NCBI GenBank assembly: GCA_022539475.1
Contig: VCMS01000110.1
Span: 162,385 to 214,687 of the forward strand
DNA: 52,303 nucleotides
Origin: Gracilaria domingensis
Lineage: Eukaryota > Rhodophyta > Florideophyceae > Gracilariales > Gracilariaceae
Reading direction: 5' to 3'
This document shows positions 42,682 to 52,299 of this stretch, one piece after another. The notes below the pieces were generated by a model that saw only the letters and a program-made list of their open reading frames with translations, searched no databases and was not told the DNA's origin. Position numbers and translations under genes: made by a program. Position 1 is the first letter of the stretch, and each line of letters starts with the position of its first letter.

Positions 42682-44607
42682 TCATCCACTTCGAGGCGCT
42701 CGCAGCCTCATTATTGGCAAATCGTCATCACTACTACTCTCGAGCACTTCGGTTCTACCGGCGTCCGCTTCCACACCAATCTCCACGACCACTTGGTCTT
42801 CGTCCATGTCAACCGCCCCACCCTCCTTATCGGACAACAGTTCATCCTCCGCCTCCTCCTCCTCGTCACCATTGACAAACGTGGGTCGGAAATCCCGCAC
42901 CCGATGAACAGCATCAGGTAGTGCGTAGCCCTCTGGTACCATGTACATGTGGTATCTAACCAGCAAATCCATAGACTCGGGCCTATCCACCTTGTCCTTC
43001 CCACTTGCTCCAGCATGTGTCACATCACCACGGCCCACGAATACAGAGTACGGTGGGATGGTTATCTTCTTCGCTGGATACACCTCCGACATCACTCGCA
43101 ACTGTTGGTTGTTCATCCCCACCAGTTGATGGCTTCCAGCGCTCACCCAGAGAGGAAAACCCTCTTTCCCAGAGGCCATTACAAAGTATCCGGGGTTACC
43201 AGTATTCATTGTTTCCTTCGTAACCAGACCACTGAAGTCGGTGTGCAGCGTCTGGCGCTTGCACTTTCTCGTCGTCCCCAGAAATCGACCACCAGTTTTC
43301 GGAGTGTACATCTTCACAGCTTCCCTTTCATTGTCCCATAGTCCCAAAGCCGCAGCAATTGTACCCATTCGAACATCAAGTAAAGCACGCGACCTTACAA
43401 CCCACCTGAGCTCCTCATTATCCTCCGGCTTCTCCACCGTACCCCAACGTGTCGACATCACTCTCCCCTCAAATGGTCCATCGCTACCGTCCTTCCATCC
43501 TTCATCATCGTTGATTATTTGAACAAACGACTTCTGTTCCTCTCCTTTCCGTATATCCGGCATCGCTCCATACTCATTCTCGAAGAAGTCCACCAACTTC
43601 CCCGACACATCTCCGAACTCCCGAACTTCTTCCAACTCCTCCCATTTAGGGACACCATTATCCGTCGCAAAGCCATCAAGCACGCAATATCCATTCTGCC
43701 TTAGCTCAACTTGCATTCGGGCGAAGAACATTTGCCCAAATTCGTCATGCTCCTTCGCAGCAACCCACAGCACCTCTTCATCATCCATACCTGTCGGTCG
43801 AGTACGAGGATACTGCATACCAAATGTCTCCGCCCGTAGGCGATGTTCAGCCCTTGCAGCGTGCCAAAAGACAAGATGGTGTACATCTCTGAGATTCGAT
43901 ACACTTAGCAGCTCCGACCTATGTCCCTTCGGCAAGTGAATGACTCTGAGCCAGGGGTCCTTGTGCTCAATTACGTTCTTCCCTTGCCATTCCTGCGGTC
44001 TCAGCCTGGCATACCCGCACCATGATGGGTTCAGTGGGCCATCATATGGGTCACCTCGAACAAGTCCGTGCTCCTCAGATTCCGGAAGAGCTGTAGGTAA
44101 CTCGTCATCAAATGACCCCCCACCTGTCTCTTGCTGATCGTCTGGCGCAGCATCTTTCTCGACGGTGACAACCCGTGGAACTGTCACAGAAAGAAGCTCA
44201 TCGTCATCCACAAATGCAGAACTGCCTGCGTTCTCTGCATTCGCTCCCTCTCCCAATGCCACGAACTGAACCTTCATCGACCTTCCTCTCAGCACATGTT
44301 CATTTAGTTGAGACATCAGGTCATCCGGTGTCATGCTGTTCAGAGTAGATCTCATCTGTTGTGTGAAAGTCTTTCTCCGTTTCTTCCTCGGTGGAGCCCG
44401 CTGTTCTTCTTCAGAGCTATCCAGAACTTCTATGGCACCTCGATTTCGGCCGTGCTCAATTTCCCTATAACTCACCTGCGCCCGTTCTCGTGCACTTCTT
44501 CGCGGCTCCCCTTCTTCACTGGCAGATGTTGCAGCAGCAGCAGCGGGAGTCCTCCTCTTCGTCACGGACTGCTTCACTGGTGCGGGGGGCGGAATTACCT
44601 TGAGCAT
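42682..44607 (-). CDS. 2OG-Fe(II) oxygenase-like protein, copy 2
   Basis: One open frame from TGA 42682 up to 44721; the first ATG is at 44607 (641 residues). Numbering here is from 44721. The N-terminal 200 residues are disordered with RRSARERAQVSY and an NLS-like PPRKKRRKTF. The C-terminal 430 residues are a DSBH fold: QNGYCVLDGFA, YTPKTGGRFLG, LHTDF with His493 and Asp495 (codons 43245-43237), GYFVMASGKEGFPLWVSAGS, VTHAGASGK with His569 (43017-43015), and Arg589 in LLVRYHMYMVPEG. HxD...H is the iron triad and Arg is placed to bind 2-oxoglutarate. TET/JBP and PHYH-like families share this layout; which one cannot be settled by eye. An acidic tail follows. It is divergent to the transposase across a palindrome. 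Confidence 0.72.
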   Translation of the reverse strand: MLKVIPPPAPVKQSVTKRRTPAAAAATSASEEGEPRRSARERAQVSYREIEHGRNRGAIEVLDSSEEEQRAPPRKKRRKTFTQQMRSTLNSMTPDDLMSQLNEHVLRGRSMKVQFVALGEGANAENAGSSAFVDDDELLSVTVPRVVTVEKDAAPDDQQETGGGSFDDELPTALPESEEHGLVRGDPYDGPLNPSWCGYARLRPQEWQGKNVIEHKDPWLRVIHLPKGHRSELLSVSNLRDVHHLVFWHAARAEHRLRAETFGMQYPRTRPTGMDDEEVLWVAAKEHDEFGQMFFARMQVELRQNGYCVLDGFATDNGVPKWEELEEVREFGDVSGKLVDFFENEYGAMPDIRKGEEQKSFVQIINDDEGWKDGSDGPFEGRVMSTRWGTVEKPEDNEELRWVVRSRALLDVRMGTIAAALGLWDNEREAVKMYTPKTGGRFLGTTRKCKRQTLHTDFSGLVTKETMNTGNPGYFVMASGKEGFPLWVSAGSHQLVGMNNQQLRVMSEVYPAKKITIPPYSVFVGRGDVTHAGASGKDKVDRPESMDLLVRYHMYMVPEGYALPDAVHRVRDFRPTFVNGDEEEEAEDELLSDKEGGAVDMDEDQVVVEIGVEADAGRTEVLESSSDDDLPIMRLRAPRSG

Positions 44608-45808
44608 CGTCCGCAATCGATTCTGAACGGAAGTCGTGGCAGTTCTAATTGAGTTCGTCCTGCTCCGAACACGCGGCAATGTGTTGAAGTTCACAACTTG
44701 TCCGAAAAGGAACTGATACACAGCTGCGTTGTTGTCTGGGTCTTCAACGAAGAAGAAGAAGGAAAGGGATCGGTTAGATTACCAACAATCCATCATCGTA
44801 AAGCGCGAAAAGGTGTCGAAGCGAGAACTCACAAGCAAGGACACCAAGAATGCCCATGCAGCAAACATACCGCAAGATGCGATAAACGAAAGAGCAGCCT
44901 ATATCCCAACCAAGCACCAGAATCGCCTATCCCGAACAGTCAGACATCGATCTTGAGATACGAAATGAAATTGGTCGTTTTCCTGTATACGCAAGCAGAA
45001 AGTATCCATAAGTTAGTCAATGCTCCGTTGGATACATTTGAAATGCGATGGAACGTACCATTGATAAACCAAAACAGAAACGTTGCGCTAGAAAAGTCGA
45101 GGGACCTAGTAACTCGCAAAAGTAACCCAAAGCCGTTTTCTTGCCGTGTACATGTCGCAGAGCGCGAAGAGACGTGGTGAGGATTGGTTAGTCTAGAACA
45201 AAGATACGTAGAAGGATATGGAAGCACGTACGAAAAGACTGCACTGAAAGACTGCACGGAATACATCCGTGAGATACGGATGCTGTCCGCTTTATGGAGG
45301 TGTCCGACGAGGGCGGAGAAAGAGAATGAGGTACGCTTCATGTCCGCTTAATGGAATCCATTAAGCAGAGATGAAGCGTACTTCATTCTCTTTCTCCGCA
45401 CGCTACTTCGTAGCGAGTGCGAGGGCGGAAAAAAGTACGACGGAGCGGAGTAGAACGCGAGGATGGCACGGATCACGACGGTAACAGAAGGTCGGACGTC
45501 GGACGGGCGGGGGCGGCGGCGGAGGGAAGAGATCTATTTTTCTGTGCGAGATTGGACAAGTGTACAGCGTACAACGTTGGGAAACCACAGGTTTATAACC
45601 AGTGGTAGATAATACGAGAAGTACACCCTTGTGTTGAGGTTGACGTGTACCTACGTTCCTTTTTGAACGAAAGCACGTGATTTAAACTCAAAATGTATTC
45701 TCCGTTCTCAGCAACACGTCGATATTGACTTTCGCTCGACCTCCTTCTCCCTTCGGACGCCCTTCCCTTGCAGTCTTTGTCGTCGTTTCTCGTTCAGTTC
45801 TTCTTCCC
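44608..45808. other. Divergent promoter region between oxygenase and transposase
   Basis: About 1.2 kb with no recognised gene; the open frames on both strands carry no family signature. It contains the 87-bp palindrome at 45313-45399, followed at once by a small hairpin (CGCTACTTCGTAGCG, 45401-45415). Confidence 0.5.
45313..45399. repeat. 87-bp palindrome in the divergent promoter of cluster 2
   Basis: Arms 45313-45355 and 45357-45399 are inverted copies with few mismatches (GCGGAGAAAGAGAATGA paired with TCATTCTCTTTCTCCGC) and meet at an ATGGAATCCAT centre. It lies between oxygenase copy 2 and transposase copy 2. Confidence 0.9.
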
Positions 45809-48800
45809 ATGGTCTACTACTGTACACATAAGAAGCGTGGGTGCCCCTTCGTTACTCGCCGAGGAGTCTTATCTCTTCAAGAGCATGTCAACCATTGCCC
45901 GTTTCGTCTGAAAGCAGCGCTGGAAGACGACAATAGCCGGCCCATTCGGAGAAGCAAGCGTCTCAAGCTTTCCGCACCCGCGCCCGCATCTTCCGAAACG
46001 GTCACTGCCCCTTGTCGCCTTCCCGAGCCTCCGGTGTCCGAGGACATCGTCGACCCCACTCCGTGCGCCCCTCCCATTCCGGACACTTCGCATTGTGTTT
46101 CTCCTTCCCCGGGTCCTGTGTCATTAGAGCGAGAACACGGAAGCAGTTCCCGCCCAGTGCCTTCTGAGGAGACCCTCGGTGATTTGCATATGGATTATCT
46201 CACGGTTTGTCTGGCTTCAGTAGCTTCCAACCTTGGTCATCGTGAGGCTGACGAGCTAATTGGGCTACTTCGGCACCCGCGGTTCTCGCAAAAGCGATTC
46301 AACGAGACCATAACAAGTTCCAAGCGCTGTACAGAACTGAAGAACGCCATTTTCGAACGATACGCCTCAAAGGACGGTTTCAATCGAAGAACTGTCTCGC
46401 CAGAAGGATGTAAGTTCAGCGCCTCCCTCTACACGAGAGACCCCGTTCAGACACTTGTGAAACAGCTCCAGTTGGCTAACAACGAAAACACATTCTTCCA
46501 CCCTATACCTCAGACCCACTTCACGAAAAAATCTCACCCCATGTCCGGCTCTCTCGCAGGAGACGCCACTTCGAAACTTAAAGAAATGGTCATGGGCTCT
46601 TTGGATAGTAGAATAGTGTGGTACTCCCAAGAAATAAGTTACAGTGAATCTTTCGTAGGTCTTCTGCAGGTATACACCGATAAGTCTTCAACAACTCTAA
46701 AGCAAACATCGGTTACCGCCTATCCTCTTCACCTCATATTTCTCAACTTCTCCGACGAGCTTCGCCGTAAGTGTATCCGTGATGACCTCACAGTAGTGGC
46801 ATACTTCCCTACCACACTGATCGAGGTTTCCGCATCTGAAGCAGACGCAATGCCATTTGTTTCTAGCAAGTCTCTACGCAAGTCCAGGATGCAAATCCTT
46901 CAAGAATCTCTTCGTCAAGTCCTGGAGCCCATTCTAAATCTCACGCAGAAAGGTTTTCAGTTCATCGGCGAAGACAAACTAAGTCGAGTGTGCCATCCTC
47001 TGCTTGCAAGTTATTGTGCGGATATTCCTGAGGCTAAGGACATTCTGTCCATTCTTCATGGGACCAAAACGGAAAGCCCGTGTCATAGATGCAAAGCCCC
47101 TCGCTCATCTTTATGCAGTCCTATTCCCACCTCATTCAACGGACGTTCTCAAAAGCACACGAAAAGCATCCGAAAGACATACACAGCTATCTTGCAACAT
47201 GCACAAAAAGACGAGGCGGAAAGACGTCCACGTCGTACGAGGGAGAGGAGATCTCAAGCGGATACTCTGATGCGTTCAAATTCCATATCTCTCATTCCTT
47301 CGTTCCTCGAAACTTCCGTAAGCCTTGGAATGATCCCGGGATTGTCTCCATACAGTCTGTTCTCATTCGAACCATTACACAACTTGCATCTCGGCATCTC
47401 AAAGTTGATAAAAACGGCCACAATCGAGAGACTGCAGTCAGACACCCTGTGCACCACAATAGGAACATCTGCATCGCGTTCATTTCGAACGATACGCACC
47501 CAACTCCTCAACCATGCAAACGCAATTCTAGCTGCCATAGAACGCGATTCTCCTGCCAAAGGTTTACATATCGATTTCTCCACGCAGGAGAAAGGCAAAT
47601 CTTTGAATGGTATCTTCACGAAAGACGGTCTCCGTGGAATGCTGGAGGCCAAAAACTACAAAGCACTTGACATGGTCTTTCCCTTCATAGGAGCATTCTT
47701 TGACATATGCTGTGGAGAACAGGACGTTGCCCCAATCACAACCGTTTTCTCTCAGTACTCGGACTTGCTTTCGACCTTATTCAGATACAATCGTGACCCG
47801 TATTGGACTGAAAGCTCTCTCCTGTGTCTTAGTTCGGAGATTGAAGCCTTCAAGCGTTCCGCAACAAAGACTCTGGCGGATTTTCATCCCTCCAGACTGG
47901 GAACTCTGAAGTTTCATCTTCTCGATCATCTCGTGGACGATATTCGCCGTCTGGGAAGTATCAAGTACTACGACGCAGGCATATACGAACATGCACACCT
48001 GCTATTTAAGAGACTCTACAAAAAGACGTCGAGAAGAACAGCAACGGCTGTGGAGGAGACTATTCGCTCCATTGAGCACGGACATGTTAGAAAGCAATAG
48101 AATGGCAATACTCCTTACCAGCGTAATGCAGGTTTACCAGGAACTTCTACACAGCTTCCTCGATTTGCAATGAGAGGGCGTTATTTCACTTTTCGAGCTC
48201 TTCAACATTGTGTTTCAAGTATGTCCAGTTCAAAAACATGGAGTGCTGTTAGAGAGATGTTCTCAAGTAGGGACACAAGGTCGATTTCTGATCAAATTGG
48301 TGAACAGGCTCTTCCTCCTTTCCTCAGTCTCGTGAAAGAATCACTGGATGAGCACTCTATTACATACTTCCCAGAAAAGACAAGGATAACTCTGGTGAAT
48401 TCGGCCGTCGTGAAAGGCGGTTTCGTTCCGACTCTTGAACACTTCGATTCGTCTTCTAAGGCACTTAAGCTGGGACGACCCAAATACCCCATCATCCAAC
48501 GTGTCTTCGCTTCTCCAGCATTTGGTCCCAGTAGAAAGCCAAAGTTTTCCACTGTATTGGTAAGCGGAGAAGATTCAGAGACTTGGGTTGCCCAGGTAGT
48601 CGCTCTGATGTCGGCCACGTCGCGATTCGGAGCTATTGCAAAGGTCGCGTATTGTGCTAAAAGTCGCGGATCAAGTGGGTGTGAAGCGCTAGTTTTCTCT
48701 AGTTTGATATATGTGCACGGCGTGTGCAGCGAAATCACTGCCAGAAGAGCCGGGAGGAGTGCTTTTGAAGGTCTCCGGAGGGTGCCAAAATGTGGCCAGA

Positions 48801-48835
48801 ACGTGCCCGCGGGCGGAGGGGGTCGGTCGTGTTAG
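45809..48835 (+). CDS. Plavaka/KDZ-like DDE transposase, copy 2 (one TAG, C-term cut by repeat array)
   Basis: ATG 45809 in CCCATGG context. Residues 1-30 form a C2HC finger (YYCTHKKRGC...HVNHC), followed by a basic RRSKRLKL. The core has VYTDKSSTT with Asp291 (46679-46681), AYPLHLIFLNF, CHPLLASYCADIPEA with Asp405 (47021-47023), CHRC (425-428), EPLHNLHLGISKLI, LKFHLLDHLVDDIRR and YEHAHLLFK with Glu727 (47987-47989). This order matches Plavaka/KDZ transposases (SDKT..a.Pvyl, adyPEq..CPrC, LHxxhkG, pKxHxxxH, sExxH). An in-frame TAG (48098-48100) interrupts after residue 763; the same frame continues without other stops and aligns with copy 1 (LVNSAVVKGG). After about 48740 the reading runs into the palindrome array, so the C-terminus is shorter than in copy 1. 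TAG readthrough or mutation are both possible. Confidence 0.78.
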
Positions 48836-49587
48836 GGTAGCTACCCTAACACGACCGGACACCCCCGCCCGCGGGCATAAAATCGCACATTTTTCAAAAA
48901 ATCGTCCAAAACGTGCCCGCGGGCCGGGGGGTCCGGTCGTGTTAGGGTAGCTACCCTAACACGACCGACCCCCCCCGCCCGCGGGCATAAAATCGCACAT
49001 TTTTCAAAAAATCGTCCAAAACGTGCCCGCGGGCGGGGGGGTCCGGTCGTGTTAGGGTAGCTACCCTAACACGACCGACCCCCCCCCCCCGCCCGCGGGC
49101 ATAAAATCGCACATTTTTCAAAAAATCGTCCAAAACGTGCCCGCGGGCGGGGGGGTCCGGTCGTGTTACGGTACCTACCCTAACACGACCGACCCCCCCC
49201 CCCCCCCGCCCGCGGGCACGTTCTGGCGACATTCTGGCACCCTCCGGAGACCTCCCAAAACACTCCTCCCGGCACTTCCTGTACCCACTGCGTCACCTTA
49301 GTGCACCATCCCGGCATCTTCACCCTCCAGACACTCCCTAATTTCCGGGATGGTGCACTGAGGTGACCATCCCGTCTTCTTCACCCTCCAGACACTCCCT
49401 AACTTCCGGGATGGTGCACTGAGGTGACGCAGTGGGTACAGGAAGTGCCGGGAGGAGTGTTTTGGGAGGTCTCCGGAGGGTGCCAGAATGTGGCCAGAAC
49501 GTGCCCGCGGGCGGAGGGGGGTCGGTCGTGTTAGGGTAGCTACCCTAACAGGACCAGACCCCCCCCCGCGGGCATAAAATCGCACAA
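48801..49587. repeat. Five hairpin units with a TTAGGG/CCCTAA palindrome core
   Basis: Four head-to-tail units begin ACGTGCCCGCGGGC at 48801, 48911, 49021 and 49135 (110, 110 and 114 bp apart); a fifth is at 49499. Each has G-run, then CGGTCGTGTTAGGGTAG and its exact inverse (34-bp perfect palindrome, e.g. 48824-48857), then C-run and GCCCGCGGGC. The units are joined by ATAAAATCGCACATTTTTC and an A-rich spacer. C-run length varies between units (5 to 16). Unit 4 has a changed centre. Confidence 0.95.
49219..49503. repeat. 81-bp inverted arms around a 62-bp tandem duplication
   Basis: Arms 49219-49299 and 49423-49503 are near-identical inverted copies (CCTCCGGAGACCTCCC / GGGAGGTCTCCGGAGG). 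The loop contains two direct copies, 49304-49366 and 49367-49427, each with CACCCTCCAGACACTCCCT and CCGGGATGGTGCACTGAGG. Confidence 0.92.
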
Positions 49588-49624
49588 TACCGGACCGTTG
49601 CAATAGCTCCGAATCGCGACGTGG

Positions 49625-49666
49625 CCGACACGCGACGCTATCGCTCCGACACGCGACGCTATCGCT
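49625..49666 (+). repeat. Exact 21-bp tandem duplication
   Basis: CCGACACGCGACGCTATCGCT occurs at 49625-49645 and again at 49646-49666, directly after the inverted transposase fragment and about 120 bp before the next gene. Confidence 0.97.
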
Positions 49667-49783
49667 CCGAGCGGACACGGACACGGACGAGACTGGCAGT
49701 GCGCTGGGAGGAGCTGCCGAAAGCGGGGGTGCCCAGCGTAAGTCGCCATTTAAAGGCTCGCCTCCGTTGTTTGCGCTGAAGCG

Positions 49784-50779
49784 ATGGATTCCACCGATGT
49801 TGGAGAGGAGATACATCCTATCGACATGAGTGCTCCGCCTCCGGCGTTCCATGCATATGTCAGACTTTTCTTGGTTCTTCGCGATGCTTTGGCAAACAGC
49901 GATGGAGGCCCTGATCGGCCACGGGACGTGGGGTTTAGAGGGTTAATTGAGTTCTGCGCCGAGAACTATAAGGATATTCCGGAGGCAAGGAAGATGTTTG
50001 AGGAGGCCACTAACTCCAAGAACCTGCAGAACTTGACACTGCAACAGCTGCGAAAGAGTGTTGTGAATAACAGACCTGTGGAACAACGATATCTTGTAAC
50101 CAAGCTTCTTGACAAGAAGGACGGGGATGAGGACCAGAGACTGCGCGATTTTTTCCTTCTCTCTATGGATATGGGTATATACCTACCGGTGCGATGCCTG
50201 GTTGGTTATTTCATGACCAGGAGAAAGCAGGTTCTGAAGACGACAGTGTTCATCCCACCAACAGCTGTGAACCCATTTGAGGTCGTTATATACTTATCAT
50301 ACCTCGGCCACATAATGGGAGAGAACGACAACATCCGAATGATGAAGAAGAAACAACCGAAAAAGAAACGAAAAGTGAACCATGCACCATCTGTGTACAT
50401 ACCCACTTTTACGTCGTTCTCCAAAGACAACTGTGATCGACTGGGATTCGCTATCAGTGAGGTCGTATGGGCATGGAGTTGTTTTGCGGCTCATCTTGGA
50501 TACACGAACGTTCAGCACATGGTGAAACCATACATTTACATGAATATGCAGACGTTGAAGTATACAGCGCTAGAGACACGGGAGTCTGTTTATGCCCCGC
50601 CGAGCCAGAGTACTCGATTCAACACAAAGGATGTGCCACAGAGCAGTACTAGTGGATCGGTGGAGACCTTGAGTGATGAATGCGATACAAACCTGCGAAT
50701 ACTGGCTAAGGAGTTTTTGACAGACCTCGAACCATATGCACCCACGATAGCCTCTATAGCTTACGGGTTGATCAGATGA
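49784..50779 (+). CDS. Unrecognised nuclear protein of cluster 2 (PKKKRKV motif)
   Basis: An intact 331-residue frame from ATG 49784. I do not recognise the family. It is mostly helical by composition (FHAYVRLFLVLRDAL, LQNLTLQQLRKSVV, RDFFLLSMDMGIYLPVRCLV), with a basic patch KKKQPKKKRKV; PKKKRKV at residues 192-198 is the classical monopartite nuclear-localisation motif. The C-terminal part is Ser/Thr-rich, then helical. It follows the repeat array and overlaps the next gene by four bases (ATGA, 50776-50779). A DNA- or chromatin-binding partner of the methyltransferase is a guess from context. A weak likeness to the C-terminal part of the 4986-7501 gene should be tested. Confidence 0.7.
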   Translation: MDSTDVGEEIHPIDMSAPPPAFHAYVRLFLVLRDALANSDGGPDRPRDVGFRGLIEFCAENYKDIPEARKMFEEATNSKNLQNLTLQQLRKSVVNNRPVEQRYLVTKLLDKKDGDEDQRLRDFFLLSMDMGIYLPVRCLVGYFMTRRKQVLKTTVFIPPTAVNPFEVVIYLSYLGHIMGENDNIRMMKKKQPKKKRKVNHAPSVYIPTFTSFSKDNCDRLGFAISEVVWAWSCFAAHLGYTNVQHMVKPYIYMNMQTLKYTALETRESVYAPPSQSTRFNTKDVPQSSTSGSVETLSDECDTNLRILAKEFLTDLEPYAPTIASIAYGLIR

Positions 50780-52299
50780 GGAACTGGATAGAGTTTTCGG
50801 AGATACGGATGGATACCGTATCTAGCTCTGACTCCAGTGAGTTGCCTGCTCGATTTCAGAAGTATTCGGAGTTGCTATGGAAACCGATACAGGATATGCG
50901 TCATGCGGCAGGGTTCCATGTCGGCATTCACGCGAAACCTGATATTGAACTGACGAAAACCCCTAAAACTTCCGGTAATGCCGAACCTTCTTCGACCAAG
51001 TCTGCCCCACCCCCACCTCGTCGAGAGTATATGAACCTCGTGAGCTCCGATAGCGACGAGTTCGAGAAGCCGGTGAATCTTGCGGAGCATGAATCTCGGG
51101 TTGCCGGTTACAACATCCAAAAGACTGGTATTGAGCCGCCCATGAAGGGGATATCCAGTCTCCTTCGAATGAATATGGACAAGGTGTGGAAGGGGATGAG
51201 AAAGTCACACTTTGTAGCCTACAATTGTGACATGAAGGACCTGAGGCACACACACGAAACGTTTGTGAATCAGAGTGAGATTTTATGGGGTGAGGCACAG
51301 CTTGTCCTAACAGACCCTCCCTTTAACACTCGAAGGAAGAGGAACAAACGGAATAGTGGTCACGATGTCTTCAGTGAGGAAGACATGATCCGTACGGCTG
51401 ACTTAATAAGTTCCGCGCTTCGGTCAGGTGGGCACTTCATTATATTCTGTGCCATGGCACAGTTTCATGTTTGGCACAGGATACTTTCGGAAACGGCGAG
51501 TACGAAAGATGGAGCTGGAAGCGAAGGTAAACCAGAACTCATGCCTTCGTTTAAAGTGGATGCGAATCCACTGGTGTTCATCCGGGATCGCAGTAATGTT
51601 GGAGGGAATCCACGGAAGTTTGGGATACAGCCCGTAACGGAGTACGCCGTTCATGGGGTGAAGCGTGGATTGCGACCATCGGAGGAAGCCAGTCTTACTC
51701 CATTTGAGGAGAACAATTTCATTCCTTCCACTTTCCCGGCTAACAGGAATGTAATTGACCGGGTGCCCAAACCGAGAGCGGGGGAGTGGTTGACATGGAA
51801 GGTACATGAGCCAGGTAGTTCAGTACCAGGTGGGCAGTACATAAGACCGGAGCAGAAGTCGAGGGAGTTGATGAAGGAGTTGATATGTCGCTTCACAAGA
51901 CCGGGTGATCTTGTCATGGACATGTTCGCGGGAACTTTTTCTACGGGTATGGCGTGCCTATTGCTGACAAAGCATAGGAAGTCCTTGGGGTGCGAGAAGA
52001 ATAGGCCATGTTTCAGCCATGCGAAGCACTATCTAACGACTCTTATGGCCGAAGTTATTCGCGGGGGGAAGAATGACATCCTGGTTGAACAGGAGGTGGT
52101 GGATGCGGCTTCAACGACCTATGAACGGGTTCCACATCGGGACCGAGGTCGGCTTGAATGTGAGGCTCCATTTGGTTACCCCCAGTACCAAGTGATGCCT
52201 GGACATATTACGCAGTTCCTAGGAATATGCTGGAAGGACTGGGACTTTGTCGAGAAGTGTGGACAGCGTACTGTAGATCTTTGGGAGGGGAAGTACTGA
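50776..52299 (+). CDS. N6/N4-type DNA methyltransferase, copy 2 (intact)
   Basis: A 507-residue intact frame. The first ATG overlaps the upstream stop (ATGA); Met12 is another possible start. Residues 1-150 are variable and disordered (PPPPRREYMN, SSDSDEFEKP). The catalytic motif is VLTDPPFN, Asp180-Phe183 (51313-51324), then SGGHFIIFCAMAQF, TEYAVHGVKRG, RELMKELICRFTRPGDLV and the SAM motif MDMFAGTFSTGMAC (Phe384-Gly391) with LGCEKNRPCFSHA. Catalytic motif before the SAM motif is the beta-class arrangement (N6_N4_Mtase), found mainly in bacteria and phages and not the MT-A70 layout. DPPF suggests N6-adenine, though N4-cytosine cannot be excluded. It aligns with copy 1 to the very C-terminus. 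The TGA at 52297-52299 is 4 bp from the window end. Confidence 0.87.
   Translation: MRNWIEFSEIRMDTVSSSDSSELPARFQKYSELLWKPIQDMRHAAGFHVGIHAKPDIELTKTPKTSGNAEPSSTKSAPPPPRREYMNLVSSDSDEFEKPVNLAEHESRVAGYNIQKTGIEPPMKGISSLLRMNMDKVWKGMRKSHFVAYNCDMKDLRHTHETFVNQSEILWGEAQLVLTDPPFNTRRKRNKRNSGHDVFSEEDMIRTADLISSALRSGGHFIIFCAMAQFHVWHRILSETASTKDGAGSEGKPELMPSFKVDANPLVFIRDRSNVGGNPRKFGIQPVTEYAVHGVKRGLRPSEEASLTPFEENNFIPSTFPANRNVIDRVPKPRAGEWLTWKVHEPGSSVPGGQYIRPEQKSRELMKELICRFTRPGDLVMDMFAGTFSTGMACLLLTKHRKSLGCEKNRPCFSHAKHYLTTLMAEVIRGGKNDILVEQEVVDAASTTYERVPHRDRGRLECEAPFGYPQYQVMPGHITQFLGICWKDWDFVEKCGQRTVDLWEGKY

Larger units (their letters stand above)
48609..49630. repeat. About 1-kb nested inverted repeat with a transposase fragment at both ends
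   Basis: The 33 bases at 48609-48641, which lie in the transposase coding region, recur exactly inverted at 49598-49630. The match continues inward imperfectly through GCACAATA. Inside lie modules around 48749-48840, 49219-49299 (inverted) and 49423-49503, and the hairpin array. The structure could fold back on itself at several levels. Confidence 0.9.

Noticed and set aside
48711..48950. Small open frames over the hairpin array
   Set aside because: They are translations of G/C-rich repeats on both strands; the repeat explains them.
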